From positions 116,987-180,986 of the forward strand of contig JAPPLG010000028.1 of the NCBI GenBank assembly GCA_028819545.1: a stretch of DNA of 64,000 nt, written 5' to 3'. The notes under the pieces were generated by a model. It was not told the origin of the DNA, did no database searches, and saw nothing but the letters and a program-made list of their open reading frames with translations. The position numbers were made by a program, and so were the translations under genes. How positions within the stretch are numbered: position 1 is the first letter of the stretch; each line of letters starts with the position of its first letter. Of this stretch, positions 34,608 through 43,394 are shown piece by piece. This DNA is from Bdellovibrionales bacterium. GTDB lineage: Bacteria > Bdellovibrionota > Bdellovibrionia > Bdellovibrionales > UBA1609.

Positions 34608-35444
34608 ATGTATCGAGTGCTTTTTATTTTGTTTATTGTTCCATTCTCTTTTGCTCTTCAAAAAGATTGTCCGGATGTTTTTTCTTTAGATGAATACATG
34701 AGTTATGAAGAAGCTAAGTCTTATGTGCAGACAGTTGTTCACCCACACTGCAAGAAAGATTTTTATGAATGGCTGTTCAGTGATGAAAGACCGAATGATT
34801 TTCCAAAGCATCCGAGTAAAGCATATAGAGATGAGTGGGAGGGTATTGATAAGTTTTTGAATATTCAAAAAGACGATCATTTACGTGAAACATCGGAAGA
34901 ACAAAAACTGAGACTTGCCATAGAAAGGCCGCATGGGCAAAGTCCGCTTAATAATGTTATGGCATTTCATTCACCCAGTGCAAAAGGAAATGAACAAAAA
35001 AGAGCAACTGGAACATCAAAGCCAAAACCTCATTCAAAGGCATCAAAGAAAAAACCAGAAAAGAACCCTGTAGTTAGAAAGACAAATTATATGCCTTTTA
35101 GAGAAGCCAGGGAGCAAGTAAGACAACAGGGATTTACTAGTAGAAATCAATATAAAAGGTGGGTGAGAGAAGAGAGAGTTGGGCTGGGTAATTTACCGAT
35201 AAATCCTGATGTGGTGTACGCAGATGAATGGGAGGGCTGGGAAAATTATTTGGGGATTAAAGAGGATATGACTTTTGAGGAGGCGCGTGAACACATTAAG
35301 CCATTTAACCTAAGCACTAGTACAGAATTTAGTAAGTGGTCTTCTTCAGGGAAGAGGCCGTCGAATTTTCCATCAACTCCAAAACTAAAATATTATAAAG
35401 AGGGCTGGATAAACTGGAAACATTTTTTAGGTGCTGAAGATTAA
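34608..35444 (+). CDS. exported protein with integrase-type W/P repeats
   Basis: About 278 residues from ATG 34608 (GTG 34593 is an alternative). Signal peptide MYRVLFILFIVPFSFAL. Three copies of a ~55-residue unit: (M/F)-x-x-EA-x-x-x-V near its start, K/RW in the middle, then P-x-x-(F/L)P-x-x-P-x-x-x-Y-x-x-EW-x-G/N-x-x-x-(F/Y)LG; units lie at about 31-90, 162-220 and 224-278. This pattern matches the small repeat known from some phage integrases and algal proteins, here in an exported protein without a catalytic domain. A Lys-rich linker separates unit 1 from units 2-3. Confidence 0.75.
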   Translation: MYRVLFILFIVPFSFALQKDCPDVFSLDEYMSYEEAKSYVQTVVHPHCKKDFYEWLFSDERPNDFPKHPSKAYRDEWEGIDKFLNIQKDDHLRETSEEQKLRLAIERPHGQSPLNNVMAFHSPSAKGNEQKRATGTSKPKPHSKASKKKPEKNPVVRKTNYMPFREAREQVRQQGFTSRNQYKRWVREERVGLGNLPINPDVVYADEWEGWENYLGIKEDMTFEEAREHIKPFNLSTSTEFSKWSSSGKRPSNFPSTPKLKYYKEGWINWKHFLGAED

Positions 35445-35457
35445 ACTTTTATTCTTG

Positions 35458-36279
35458 TTAATGATTGAAATGAAGTTTTAATCCTGCTTTGCCGAATAAA
35501 GGATGTTTGCCAATGAGTCGAGTGCGCTTTTTTGTATTTTTCTGTAAAGCCCTCTCAAAAAATAAGTAAGCCAGTCCGGTAGATAGAGTGACTCCCCACC
35601 TAGGAGTAAACCAAAGAGTATTGGAAATATCCACTGAGCCGTAGATCAAAAATAAGATGTGATCAATATTTTGAGATACTTTTGACATATCCACTTCTTT
35701 ATATTTTTTATATCTGACCAGAGCTGTTTCAAGAGGTGAAATAGACCCAAGGCGAACAGGGGTAAAAGACCCTGTTTGATCGGATTGGATAATATGAAAA
35801 GATCTACTTGAAGAATGTTGATGTATTTTTGCATTCAATGCTATTTCATAGCTTTGATAAGGTTTAAAACTGTAAACAGAAGCAATATAACTAAATTGGT
35901 TGTGCCATTCATTGGGGGTGGATCCTCCGCCAAAAAGTAAAGATACAGCATATCCTGAGCTGTTGGCTATTTGATATTTGCCTTCTAAGCCAATAGCTCC
36001 TTTTGTGTGAATAACGGGGATTTCTATAAATACACCCAAGTCAAAGTTATTGAAGATTCCTCTTGTATATCCTACTGCAAAATAAGGGAAGGGGATTTCG
36101 CTGTGGTCTTTATTTGGATCTTTGTTTGTCAGTACATCAAGCACTCCGCTTGAAAGCTCCCACTCGTTGTTGCCTTTGCCGAGGGTGCGGGCTGTATGAG
36201 GCTCTGCAAGACGTGTAGAGACACAGCCTAGAAACTGAAATGTACAAAGGATTAAAAATAATATTTTAAATATGGACAC
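35458..36279 (-). CDS. lipoprotein, probable outer-membrane beta-barrel-like
   Basis: A 273-residue protein with lipobox FLGC (Cys near 19). The mature part is rich in alternating hydrophobic/polar strands with aromatic ends (YAVGYTRGIFNNFDLGVFIEI and similar), resembling small outer-membrane porin-like proteins of this lineage with a leading RLAEPHTARTLGKG segment. Not assigned to a named family. It lies 12 bases downstream of the LRR lipoprotein on the same strand, likely one unit. Confidence 0.7.
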   Translation of the reverse strand: MSIFKILFLILCTFQFLGCVSTRLAEPHTARTLGKGNNEWELSSGVLDVLTNKDPNKDHSEIPFPYFAVGYTRGIFNNFDLGVFIEIPVIHTKGAIGLEGKYQIANSSGYAVSLLFGGGSTPNEWHNQFSYIASVYSFKPYQSYEIALNAKIHQHSSSRSFHIIQSDQTGSFTPVRLGSISPLETALVRYKKYKEVDMSKVSQNIDHILFLIYGSVDISNTLWFTPRWGVTLSTGLAYLFFERALQKNTKKRTRLIGKHPLFGKAGLKLHFNH

Positions 36280-36291
36280 AACTCAATTGTA

Positions 36292-37086
36292 TTAGTAAGA
36301 ACACTCTCTGTCCAGGGAGTTTACCGGCCGGGAGCCGCAGTCTATCGGGCCTTCAAATAAATTGTTTCGAAGATTAACAACTTTTAAATATCTGAAATTG
36401 GAAAGAAAGCCTGGAGGAAGATTTCTAATTGCATTATCTGAAAGATTAATATCTTCCAATAAAATCATATGTGCAATCAATGTATCAGGCAGAATTTCAA
36501 TTTTGTTGTTTTCTAAGTATAAATTTTTTAAATTGTTAAGGCCTGCAAAAGCCTGTGGGTCCAAGTGATTGATCTTATTTTTTGCAAAGTTTAACTCTTC
36601 AAGGTTCGTTAATTCCGCAAACCAGCCCGGGCCTATATGAGAGATATTATTCTCTGAAAGATTCAATTCTTTTAATGACGGCAGATCTGAAAAATCACCT
36701 GCTTTTATTCCAGGGATGGATTTTTCTGATAGGTCCAGCTCTTCTATATGTTTTAAACTGTCAGCATTCAATTCTTCACATGAAAGATTTGTCCATATAT
36801 ATCTTCTCCACATAGGTGTTGCTTTAAATTCCAATGCGTCTCGTACAGCCGGTGTTCTGTCACAAACCGGAACAGATAGGGCTCCCGGAAATTCAATAGG
36901 AACATTAATAGTATTTCTTGGAGAAGAGGGTACAGCGGGGGGAGGAGGATTTGTTCCAGGGGCTTGTGTATCATCTTGATTTGATCCCGGAGGGCCTATT
37001 CTATCATGCTCACCTCCTTTTGGCCTTTCTTGCTGGGGAGCCTTGCAGGAGAGAGTTAAGAAAAATAAAAATAGTAATAATTTCAA
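36292..37086 (-). CDS. leucine-rich-repeat lipoprotein (paralogue)
   Basis: A 264-residue lipoprotein with lipobox LTLSC (Cys near 14), a Pro/Gly-rich linker, a C-D-R-T-P-A-V-R-D-A head like that at 6058, then five LRRs (about 130-245; xxLxxLNLSENxIxxI, LEELNFAKNKINHL, LKNLYLENNKIEIL and so on) closed by a two-Cys cap. Surface protein-protein interaction is the likely role. Transcribed just upstream of the barrel-like lipoprotein and 12 bases downstream of the M23 peptidase gene. Confidence 0.88.
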   Translation of the reverse strand: MKLLLFLFFLTLSCKAPQQERPKGGEHDRIGPPGSNQDDTQAPGTNPPPPAVPSSPRNTINVPIEFPGALSVPVCDRTPAVRDALEFKATPMWRRYIWTNLSCEELNADSLKHIEELDLSEKSIPGIKAGDFSDLPSLKELNLSENNISHIGPGWFAELTNLEELNFAKNKINHLDPQAFAGLNNLKNLYLENNKIEILPDTLIAHMILLEDINLSDNAIRNLPPGFLSNFRYLKVVNLRNNLFEGPIDCGSRPVNSLDRECSY

Positions 37087-37098
37087 AAGTGTGCTCTT

Positions 37099-38058
37099 TT
37101 AAAAGTCTAACATGTAGTGTTCAGGGTTAACGGCTTTATTGGAAATACGAACTTCATAATGAAGATGGGGCCCTGTTGAGCGTCCTGTGTTGCCCACAGT
37201 TGCAATGGAATCTCCTCTTGTGACTGTCTGGGACTTTTTTACGAAGACTTGATCCAGGTGTGCATATAAAGTTTTTAAATCATAACCGTGGTTGATAATA
37301 ATATAATTACCCATTCCTGCATCGTAACCTACAGCCAGAACCACTCCATTTCCTGGAGCCATCACTTTTTCACCTCTTCTGGCCGCAATATCCAAGCCTC
37401 TATGAAAGTGAGGGTTATCAGAAAACCCCACGTGTAAAATAGGGTGTTCTCTGTAGCCAAACTGTGAAGTGACCCATCCGCGTTGTACAGGGCTTACTGT
37501 CGGAGTAAAAGCCAGAAGATGATTGACTTCTTCCAAGGCTCCTATGGTTTCCCAAATTTGTTTTTGTAAAAGGTGAGTGTGCCTTTGCAGTTGATCCAAG
37601 TGATTTTCAAAATTTTTATTATTCTCTAAAAGACTTTTTTTTTTGTCTGTGGAGTAAGGGGGAGTGGTTTCCACTGAATCTGTTGAAAAGCTGTTGTTAT
37701 TAAAAGTATCTGACAATACTCTGTAAGGCAGAGGTCCTATAGCTCCAGCCCCTTGCCGGGCAATAGTTTTCAGTTTCATCGAAAAATCTTCCACTCGCTG
37801 TAATTGAATTTCTAATTGTTCTGTTTTGTTAGAAATCACTTTGACATGACGGTTGAGCTCTCCATTTTCTGCACGAAGCTTTTTCAATTCGGCTTGTTTA
37901 AAAACAGCCATGGAGTAATCCAAAGTGCCCACAGCAAAAAGCAGAAGAAGAACTAAAGCTCCTCCGAGTGCAATCTTCAATTGACGAGTGGACAAAGAAA
38001 GAGAGCGCATGGAGCCTGCTTGAGAATTATCCGTAATGAAAATAGAGTATTTCTTCAT
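37099..38058 (-). CDS. M23 (LytM-type) peptidase, membrane-anchored
   Basis: A 319-residue protein with one membrane span (about 32-50), a coiled coil (about 55-90) and a C-terminal M23 domain. Zinc ligands are visible: His and Asp in HFHRGLDIA (about 218-226) and the HLHYEV pair (about 298-303). GYDAGMGNYIIINHGY is typical. Such proteins cleave peptide crosslinks or, if inactive, activate amidases; here all ligands are present, so an endopeptidase is likely. Possible operon with the LRR lipoprotein. Confidence 0.92.
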   Translation of the reverse strand: MKKYSIFITDNSQAGSMRSLSLSTRQLKIALGGALVLLLLFAVGTLDYSMAVFKQAELKKLRAENGELNRHVKVISNKTEQLEIQLQRVEDFSMKLKTIARQGAGAIGPLPYRVLSDTFNNNSFSTDSVETTPPYSTDKKKSLLENNKNFENHLDQLQRHTHLLQKQIWETIGALEEVNHLLAFTPTVSPVQRGWVTSQFGYREHPILHVGFSDNPHFHRGLDIAARRGEKVMAPGNGVVLAVGYDAGMGNYIIINHGYDLKTLYAHLDQVFVKKSQTVTRGDSIATVGNTGRSTGPHLHYEVRISNKAVNPEHYMLDF

Positions 38059-38103
38059 ATTTGAGTCCCTATACTTATGAAATAAGCCAGAATACCCATA
38101 TTT

Positions 38104-38835
38104 TCAACAAGAAATAATTTTGACCGCGATAACAGCCACATTGTCGTATCCTCCCGCAGATAGGGCTTTATTTATGCATTTTTGCGGTATATTTTTTAAT
38201 TCTTCAGACTGGAATACATCTAAAATAACCTGATCTGAAATCATGCCATGCAGACCATCTGAACAAAGCAGATAAATATCTCCAGCGGTGGTGTCCCGAG
38301 TAAAAATATCAACCTGCAGATTTTCTCTAAAACCTACACTATTGGTAAGTAAATTTCGACTTGCGGCAATATTTTCCTGAATATCAAAACCTTTTTTTGA
38401 AGCTTCTGTAAATATGGCATGGTCATCAGTTAACTGCCAGAGCTGGGAGTTTCGATAAAGATACACTCTGGAGTCGCCGACATTGCCAATAAAAACCTGT
38501 TTATCTTGAACCCAAATCATAACCAAAGTGGTGCCCATTCCTTTTAAACTGGTGTACATCTGGCCTTGATTAAAAATATCCTGGTTTGCTTTTTTGAAAG
38601 CTTTCTTAATGAGGGAAGGTGGGTTCGTTCTGAAGGAACCGCTCATGTTTTCTATAATAGATTCATTCATCAAACTTAATGCCATGGAAGAAGCCACTTC
38701 GCCTCCCAAGTGTCCTCCTAATCCGTCAGCGACAGAAAAGATATTCAATTTTTCATTGATAAATAAAGAATCCTGATTATTCGTTCTTCTCAATCCAATA
38801 TCAATGCCTGAATAGTATTCCAGTTGTAATCCCAT
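38104..38835 (-). CDS. PP2C-type Ser/Thr protein phosphatase
   Basis: A 243-residue bacterial PP2C (Stp/PrpC-like). Metal ligands are in RRTNNQDSLF (about 15-24), SVADGLGGHLGGE (about 34-46), LLCSDGLHG (about 192-200) and GGYDNVAVI (about 229-237). VGDSRVYLYR is also typical. Such phosphatases oppose Ser/Thr kinases acting on wall and division proteins; no kinase is in this window. Divergent from the TonB-like gene. Confidence 0.95.
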   Translation of the reverse strand: MGLQLEYYSGIDIGLRRTNNQDSLFINEKLNIFSVADGLGGHLGGEVASSMALSLMNESIIENMSGSFRTNPPSLIKKAFKKANQDIFNQGQMYTSLKGMGTTLVMIWVQDKQVFIGNVGDSRVYLYRNSQLWQLTDDHAIFTEASKKGFDIQENIAASRNLLTNSVGFRENLQVDIFTRDTTAGDIYLLCSDGLHGMISDQVILDVFQSEELKNIPQKCINKALSAGGYDNVAVIAVKIISC

Positions 38836-38897
38836 TGTTTTTACTTATCCTTTGTGTTACTCTGTACTTTCTCCGATCGTTGTAAGGGGTTATATTA

Positions 38898-39659
38898 GTG
38901 AGTCGGAAATTTATTTTCTTTATATTTTGTTCCCTCTGCCTTCATTTGCTTTTACTGTTCACTTTTAACTACTTAGGTCCTATTTCTTTTAAAGAGTATG
39001 ATGTGTCTATTCAGGTGGAGGAAAAAGAGGACCCGCAGTCTTTGCAAATTGTTGAACAGAATCAGTTTAATCAGCAAGCTCCTGAAGAGACCCGTTATCT
39101 TAGCCAATATAATAATACTACTGCGGAAGAGCAGAAAGGTAAACTAGGGGAAAGTCCTAATCCATTCTTCCAAAATTTTTCTCAAAAAGAGGGGGATTCT
39201 TTAATATCGATTCCAAATGCTTCCTTATTGCCTCTATGGGGGCGCATTGACTATTTGGGCCCTGTTCAAACGGAAGGCGATCAAACTCTTTTAAATACAA
39301 AAGAAGTTTCTTTTTTTACTTTCTATTCCAGAGTAAAATATCAAATTTATTGGCATTGGATTCGGCAGTTGAAAATGGAAATACAAGATATAAAACAAAT
39401 AGATTCTATTTTTGCAAAAGGGCTTATCACTGCTCGGGTTGAAGCTTTTTTGGATGAAAGAGGACGTTTAAGCTCTCTTGTTTTAAGAAAAAAAAGCGGA
39501 TTGAATGAGTTGGATACAGCTTCTCTTGAAGCTATTAAAAGAGCGCATCCTTTTCCAAACCCTCCAGAGCCTCTTATTTCAGAAGACGGTAAAATTCGTC
39601 TGCAGTACACATTTGCTTTAACAAGCCAGAGTCCTTCCCGCCAGCCTTCATCTTTGTAA
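38898..39659 (+). CDS. TonB-like energy-transducer protein
   Basis: A 253-residue protein from GTG 38898 (AAGGGG site). One N-terminal span (about 4-24), a polar linker without the usual Pro-Lys richness, and a C-terminal TonB-type domain: RVEAFLDERGRLSSLVLRKKSG and LDTASLEAIKRAHPFPNPPEPL (about 180-225). It may energise outer-membrane receptors or serve another periplasm-spanning task; no ExbB/ExbD genes are beside it. aceE begins seven bases after its stop. Confidence 0.85.
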   Translation: MSRKFIFFIFCSLCLHLLLLFTFNYLGPISFKEYDVSIQVEEKEDPQSLQIVEQNQFNQQAPEETRYLSQYNNTTAEEQKGKLGESPNPFFQNFSQKEGDSLISIPNASLLPLWGRIDYLGPVQTEGDQTLLNTKEVSFFTFYSRVKYQIYWHWIRQLKMEIQDIKQIDSIFAKGLITARVEAFLDERGRLSSLVLRKKSGLNELDTASLEAIKRAHPFPNPPEPLISEDGKIRLQYTFALTSQSPSRQPSSL

Positions 39660-39665
39660 ACTTTT

Positions 39666-42341
39666 ATGAAAAACTCCTCCCATAACTTAAACTGGAAACT
39701 GATGAACTCTATTGCAATGGGGGCTCATTACTTATTGAATCAAATGATTTTAAAAGCCAACTCGCGCCCTGATAAACAAAAAGGGGATCCTAAAGTTGGA
39801 GGACACAGCTCTGCCAGCACCAGTGCTCTTCATATTTTAGGAGCTTTGCATTTAGTGGTTCGAAGAGGTTTTGATTTTATTGTGAATAAACCTCATGCTT
39901 CGCCGACAGATCATTCTTATCATTATTTATTAAATTTACTTTTAAATAAAGAAAACAATCAGCCTCTTTCTGAAAAAGAGGCGGAACAGTCCATGGGCTG
40001 TTTAAGGGATTTTGCAACAAAAGATCAGCCTTATGTTTTTCAATCCTATCATTCTCATTATGATCCGGATCACCATAATTTTCTTCCTTCCGGTACTGTG
40101 GGTATTCCTCCAGTGGTGTTGGGTTATTTGGCTTTGGCTTATAATTATTTAAGGGATCAGGGATATAAAACTCCTTCTGCTCATTTCTGGGCGCTGATTG
40201 GAGATTCAGAATTTCGGGAGGGTTCTTTGTTTGAAGCTATTCCGGATTTTGCTGAAAGAGAGCTTGGGTCTCTCACATGGATTATTGATTACAACAGGCA
40301 GAGTCTGGATGGACATCGTGTGCCCTTTTCTCCTATGGGAACAGACGATAAAAGAATTGAACAGACTTTTTTAGCCAATGGCTGGGATGTTCTTCAAGTC
40401 AGACATGGTGAGAAACGTCTTCAGTTGTTTAAAAAACAAGAAGGCTTTCTTTTTAAAGAATTTTTAGAAAAACTTTCTGATTGGGATTTGCAGATGCTCT
40501 TGCAATTTGAAAGTTCTCAAATTCGTGAATTTATTTTAACTAAGTCTTCATCTTCTGCCCTTGGCTCGGCGGTTTCGACTGGCGTCTCACCGTCTCGCTC
40601 CCGCGAAGGAGGGAATCCGGCACTTAAAAAGTTTATAAAAAATCTCAGCGATTCAGAATTAAAAGAAGCAGTTCATGATTTAGGCGGCCACGATATAAAA
40701 ATTATGGCTGAGGCTTTAGAAGAATCCAAACGTAATGATAAAAAACCCTGTGCTGTTATTGCCCACACCATTAAGGGGTGGGGTTTAAAGATGGCTGTTC
40801 AAGGCGGAAACCATTCCACACTGCCTTCAGCTCAAGAGCTTTCAGAATTAAAGAAAAAGATAAATTTTTCTAAAAGTGAAAAGGATTTTCCTAAATTTGA
40901 CAAAAAATCTTCAGAAGGAAAGTTTTTGCAAGCAAGACATGAAGATCTTTTTGAAGAAATGAAAAATCAAAAAGAAATTTGTAATCAAAATAAAAAGAAA
41001 TTTGAAGATATTGCAACAAATCTTCCTCAGGAATTGGGTATTCCTTTGAAGATGATGAGTTACCCTCACACACAGTGGATGTTTGGGCAGTGGATGTCCA
41101 AGCTCAGTCGTATTGCGGAAAGCTCTACTTTGAAAGAGCAGGAAAAACCTTTTCAAAAAGTTTCAAAAATGCTTGTGTCTTTATCTCCTGATGTGGCGAC
41201 ATCTACAAATTTATCTTTCAGTATGGATCAAAAAGTTTATCAAACGTCTCATCTTACTTCAGAAGATTCCAAGTGGATTGTAGAAGATAAGAAAACCCCT
41301 GATGTGCAACCGGATACAAAACCGGATCATCGTTTCTTAAGATTTGAAATTGCAGAAGCTTCTGCAATTTCCTGTCTGTCTGCTTTTGGAAAAATCAAAG
41401 ATATACTTGGAGTTCCACTTGTTCCTTTTATGACTGTTTATGATTTTTTCATCAAGAGAGCTTTGGATCAATACTTCTATGCTCTTTATTGGAAATCCAA
41501 TTTTATTTTAGCAGGAACTCCGTCTGGTGTGACTCTTTCTCCGGAGGGGGCTCAGCATGGCTGGAAGTCTGATTTTCAAATTCCGGGACAAGTCACTTTC
41601 GAGCCTTATTTTTGTATTGAGGTGGATTGGATTTTAACAGAGGCTCTTTATCGCCATATGACGGGTGAGAATCAGGATCGAACAGGTGTGTTGTTAAGAG
41701 CTGTGACTCGTGGTGTGGATCAAAAACAATTTGTACATTATTTGAGCCAGCAGGCCAGATTTAAAAAATCTTTAGGAGGTCAAAAACTTCATCCCAAAGG
41801 TTTTTCTGTTTCATCTGCAGTGGATGAATCTCAAGTTCAATCTATCTCAGAAACAGAAATGATGTCTGTGATTCGGGAAGACGTTTTAAAAGGGGCTTAT
41901 CGTTTGATTGATTTTAAAAATTATGCAGATTACCGGGTGGATGAAAATGTAGTCAATATTTTTGCCATGGGAGCATTGGGAAGGGAAGCCAGCGAGGCTT
42001 CTATGGAGTTATTAAAAAAGGGTATTTATGCCAATGTGATTATTGTCACCAGTCCTGATTTATTGTTGGGGGGATTAGCTCATGGCAATGAATATGTTCA
42101 TTTGAAAGAGAATTTAAGTTCGGCTCCTATTGTGAGTGTGCATGACGGGGAGCCTGGTTTACTGGATAATATTGGATCAATACTAGGTCTTCCTCAGGAG
42201 TCTTTGGCGGTGAGAAAACATTCTGTCTGCGGAACACCTTCAGATATTTATGAGTATCATGGTTTGGATCCTTCAAGCATTATTCAGGCTTCTCTAAAAG
42301 TATTGGACAGAGCCTCTTCTTTGTCGTCATTCCGGACTTGA
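39666..42341 (+). CDS. aceE: pyruvate dehydrogenase E1, homodimeric type, with repeat insertions
   Basis: An 891-residue AceE-type E1, the thiamine-diphosphate enzyme that decarboxylates pyruvate and acetylates the E2 lipoyl group. Evidence: KVGGHSSASTSALHILGALH near 45-65, the ThDP motif GDSEF-n-DYNRQSLDG (about 179-217), HTIKGWGLK near 367, and transketolase-like C-terminal domain with GALGREASEASMELL. A ~20-residue segment near 300-318 is translated palindromic repeat (SRSREGGNP at its core). The last four residues and stop codon come from another repeat unit at 42325-42353. Both events keep the frame open, so the enzyme is probably active. No E2 or E3 gene is in the window. Confidence 0.95.
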   Translation: MKNSSHNLNWKLMNSIAMGAHYLLNQMILKANSRPDKQKGDPKVGGHSSASTSALHILGALHLVVRRGFDFIVNKPHASPTDHSYHYLLNLLLNKENNQPLSEKEAEQSMGCLRDFATKDQPYVFQSYHSHYDPDHHNFLPSGTVGIPPVVLGYLALAYNYLRDQGYKTPSAHFWALIGDSEFREGSLFEAIPDFAERELGSLTWIIDYNRQSLDGHRVPFSPMGTDDKRIEQTFLANGWDVLQVRHGEKRLQLFKKQEGFLFKEFLEKLSDWDLQMLLQFESSQIREFILTKSSSSALGSAVSTGVSPSRSREGGNPALKKFIKNLSDSELKEAVHDLGGHDIKIMAEALEESKRNDKKPCAVIAHTIKGWGLKMAVQGGNHSTLPSAQELSELKKKINFSKSEKDFPKFDKKSSEGKFLQARHEDLFEEMKNQKEICNQNKKKFEDIATNLPQELGIPLKMMSYPHTQWMFGQWMSKLSRIAESSTLKEQEKPFQKVSKMLVSLSPDVATSTNLSFSMDQKVYQTSHLTSEDSKWIVEDKKTPDVQPDTKPDHRFLRFEIAEASAISCLSAFGKIKDILGVPLVPFMTVYDFFIKRALDQYFYALYWKSNFILAGTPSGVTLSPEGAQHGWKSDFQIPGQVTFEPYFCIEVDWILTEALYRHMTGENQDRTGVLLRAVTRGVDQKQFVHYLSQQARFKKSLGGQKLHPKGFSVSSAVDESQVQSISETEMMSVIREDVLKGAYRLIDFKNYADYRVDENVVNIFAMGALGREASEASMELLKKGIYANVIIVTSPDLLLGGLAHGNEYVHLKENLSSAPIVSVHDGEPGLLDNIGSILGLPQESLAVRKHSVCGTPSDIYEYHGLDPSSIIQASLKVLDRASSLSSFRT
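40591..40620. repeat. palindromic repeat unit inside aceE
   Basis: CGTCTCGCTCCCGCGAAGGA then GGGAATCCGG is a diverged copy of the dispersed unit, read in frame. The insertion (with flanking 40555-40590 of atypical composition) lies between the ThDP motif and the HTIKGWG segment. Confidence 0.85.
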
Positions 42342-42353
42342 TCCGGAATCCAG
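42325..42353. repeat. palindromic repeat unit at the aceE stop codon
   Basis: CGTCATTCCGGACTTGATCC-GGAATCCAG, a perfect-arm palindrome. The TGA in its loop (42339-42341) is the aceE stop codon, so the repeat has replaced the original C-terminus. Confidence 0.9.
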
Positions 42354-42364
42354 TCATTATCAGC

Positions 42365-42503
42365 AAAATATTTTGTATAAGCAACTCAAAGCTCAAACAA
42401 CGAAGCAGTACAGGTGCCAACCGAAACTGCTGAGCGAATGCTATCACAGAATCTGCTCCACTTCAAATCCGAACTCGTTTGAGCCGCTTATACAAACTAT
42501 TTT
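42365..42503. repeat. MITE-like element, copy B (139 bp, inverted)
   Basis: The ends AAAATATTTTGTATAAGC (42365-42382) and GCTTATACAAACTATTTT (42486-42503) are near-perfect inverted repeats. The inside matches copy A at 110-250 in reverse orientation along its whole length, with scattered differences. Non-coding. Confidence 0.75.
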
Positions 42504-42538
42504 ACTGTCGTTTCTTGCTCCATACTCCTACGAAAGAA

Positions 42539-42693
42539 CGTCATTCCGGACTTGATTCAGAATCCGGTCGTACCTGTTATTCTCAATCCTTCTGCTCAGT
42601 GATTTCGGTTGGCACCTACACTACTTCGTTTTCATCTCCACGTTCTTCGTCATCCCCGCATTCTTCGTCATCCCCGCGAAGGCGGGGATCCAG
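42539..42693. repeat. mixed repeat array (palindromes plus MITE core)
   Basis: A CGTCATTCCGGACTTGATTC unit at 42539-42567, a MITE core copy at 42590-42632 (TCGGTTGGCACCTACACTAC in the middle), then two CTTCGTCATCCCCGC units ending in a complete palindrome at about 42664-42693. Non-coding, between aceE and hsp20. Confidence 0.85.
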
Positions 42694-42697
42694 AAAC

Positions 42698-42728
42698 AAA
42701 AACAGCGCCCAATAGAGCGCTGTTTTTT
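42698..42728. terminator. Rho-independent terminator
   Basis: AAAACAGCGC / GCGCTGTTTT stem with a short CCAATAGA loop and a T tract on the plus strand; the A tract on its left side makes it usable for hsp20 on the minus strand too. It lies between the convergent aceE and hsp20 genes. Confidence 0.85.
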
Positions 42729-42748
42729 ATGTCATCATCCTGTGATTT

Positions 42749-43207
42749 TTAATGAGCTTTATTAAATTGCTTTTTTACTTTTTCTATAAAGCCCTTGGAG
42801 GAATGAGATTGCACAGGAATTTCTTTTATCTGCGCTGTTTGTTTTTTTGGCAGAACAATATCCATCACACCGTTTTCCACGTTTGCTGAAATGTTTTCAG
42901 CATCTACATATGTAGGCAGTGAAAAAGAAGTTTTAAACGTTCGACTTTGTCTCCAGTCTTTTTCTTTTTTATTTTCATCAGCGGACACTGATAAAGTCTG
43001 CTCTTGCACTTTGACACAAATATTTTTAGGATCTACTCCCGGAATATCCAATTGTAGGCGATAATATTCGTTTGTCTCCTGTACATCGTAAGGCACTCCA
43101 GAGTGAAAGAGTTTTTGATCCTCCAATGAAGAAGGCAATAACTCTTCAAAATCACTCAACCACAGGCTTGGCCATTTTACAGGTGTTTTGTAATTATAAG
43201 TTTTCAT
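42749..43207 (-). CDS. hsp20: small heat-shock protein Hsp20
   Basis: A 152-residue alpha-crystallin-type chaperone that holds unfolding proteins. The crystallin domain spans about 45-135: YYRLQLDIPGVDPKNICVKV, RTFKTSFSLP and the closing NVENGVMDIVLPK (G-V-M in place of the usual G-V-L). A perfect AGGAGG ribosome site precedes ATG 43207. Single gene. Confidence 0.95.
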   Translation of the reverse strand: MKTYNYKTPVKWPSLWLSDFEELLPSSLEDQKLFHSGVPYDVQETNEYYRLQLDIPGVDPKNICVKVQEQTLSVSADENKKEKDWRQSRTFKTSFSLPTYVDAENISANVENGVMDIVLPKKQTAQIKEIPVQSHSSKGFIEKVKKQFNKAH

Positions 43208-43307
43208 ACTTTACCTCCTATTTTTAGATTTTCATCCATAAGGTGTGTTGCTTTTTTAATTTGTCAAGCGCATGCCTTTAAAAAAATGTTATCCCGGCAA
43301 ACATGAC

Positions 43308-43335
43308 TGGATTCCGGATCAAGTCCGGAATGACA
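43308..43335. repeat. palindromic repeat unit upstream of ggt
   Basis: CTGGATTCCGGATCAAGTCC-GGAATGAC, one complete unit in the hsp20-ggt intergenic region. It precedes the chosen ggt start by 60 bases; an upstream in-frame extension through it is not taken as coding. Confidence 0.9.
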
Positions 43336-43394
43336 ATGTAGCTCTTGTCCATTTCAAAAAAATATGCCACAAAAAGAACGCTGGAGGTTTTTTT

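Noticed and set aside
33494-35444. Tandem duplication of a whole gene as the origin of the 61-bp repeats
   Set aside because: The genes at 33591 and 34608 and their upstream regions show no similarity, so a duplicated gene pair is not supported.
42373-42715. Short plus-strand frames downstream of aceE
   Set aside because: They consist of the MITE copy and palindromic units, with no ribosome site or conserved protein features.
43272-43394. In-frame N-terminal extension of ggt
   Set aside because: It is translated palindromic repeat plus linker; ATG 43395 has a GGAGG site and begins a proper signal peptide.
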